Origin: Sphaerolaimus hirsutus
Lineage: Eukaryota > Nematoda > Chromadorea > Monhysterida > Sphaerolaimidae
Direction: 5' to 3'
NCBI GenBank assembly: GCA_964036195.1
Contig: OZ038453.1
Coordinates: 22,406,352 to 22,470,351 of the forward strand
DNA length: 64,000 nucleotides
In this document: positions 63,785-64,000 of the stretch, piece by piece
Position numbering within the stretch: the stretch's first letter is position 1
Layout: each line of letters begins with the position of its first letter
Notes under the pieces: generated by a model
Seen by the model: the letters and a program-made list of their open reading frames with translations, nothing else
The model's database searches: none
What the model was told of the DNA's origin: nothing
Made by a program: the position numbers and the translations under genes

Positions 63785-64000
63785 TATGCGCGCTTTACAT
63801 GCCCTGTGTAAAAAGCACAACAGGTGCCACCTGTACCAAAATTTTGCGCAATTCTTTGCTCTTTCAGTTAAGCATGAAATTTCACTCAATATCCAAGTAA
63901 TAAGAATGCAAATTCAGGTGACATGATTTAGTTTTTGGCAACACCAATATCCCTCCCCACAAGTTTCTTATCTGATGCCAGCCAGAATCTGAAATTTTTG

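Larger units (their letters stand above)
62200..63900. repeat. inverted version of B 35405-35715, carrying two insertions
   Basis: CTCAGCCTTTGAGTGAAGGA, GTTGTCGACCTGCACCCCAG and GTTTGGCCTGGATTGTTTTT are inverses of B sequence at 35645-35665, 35595-35615 and 35485-35505. The insertions are 62316-62925 and 63063-63784. Confidence 0.65.

Overview
The window is animal nuclear DNA, probably from an invertebrate. Genes are split into short exons (72 to 234 bp) by GT-AG introns. Introns and spacers are packed with short inverted-repeat transposons, and no bacterial-style operons are seen. The species cannot be named from the sequence. There is one 200-base assembly gap (N, 48895-49094).

Most coding sequence belongs to a tandem array of inter-alpha-trypsin inhibitor heavy chain (ITIH)-like genes on the plus strand. 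Copy A (101-12806) is the 3' part of a gene that starts before the window. Copy B (20541-38735) is complete: 20 exons whose phases all match, with a 2691-bp reading frame for 896 residues. Copy C (51172-60775 and beyond) has the first 15 exons and then runs into at least 3.2 kb of transposon sequence. The predicted protein is secreted: signal peptide, VIT domain, VWA domain with a full metal-binding MIDAS set, ITIH-type post-VWA region, P/Q/T-rich linker, Gly-rich segment, and a C-terminal tail with 12 cysteines. I do not recognise the tail, and it lies where vertebrate ITIHs carry their DPHF processing site.

Between B and C, on the minus strand, four phase-compatible exons (42871 down to a stop at 40848) encode the C-terminal 206 residues of an unidentified protein (gene D). 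Two further candidate exons lie upstream of it.

The rest is mobile DNA. Several groups can be defined by target-site duplications (TSDs) read directly: hAT-like elements with 8-bp TSDs, MULE-like elements with 9- to 10-bp TSDs, and TA-flanked elements with C/G-homopolymer arms and ends like CCGTATTTCCTCGAAATACC. Many are nested two or three deep. B and C are near-identical over 12 to 17 kb including introns, so for many insertions the other copy shows the empty site. The B/C homology starts at the first base after the gap, so C could be a recent tandem duplicate or a misplaced allele of B.
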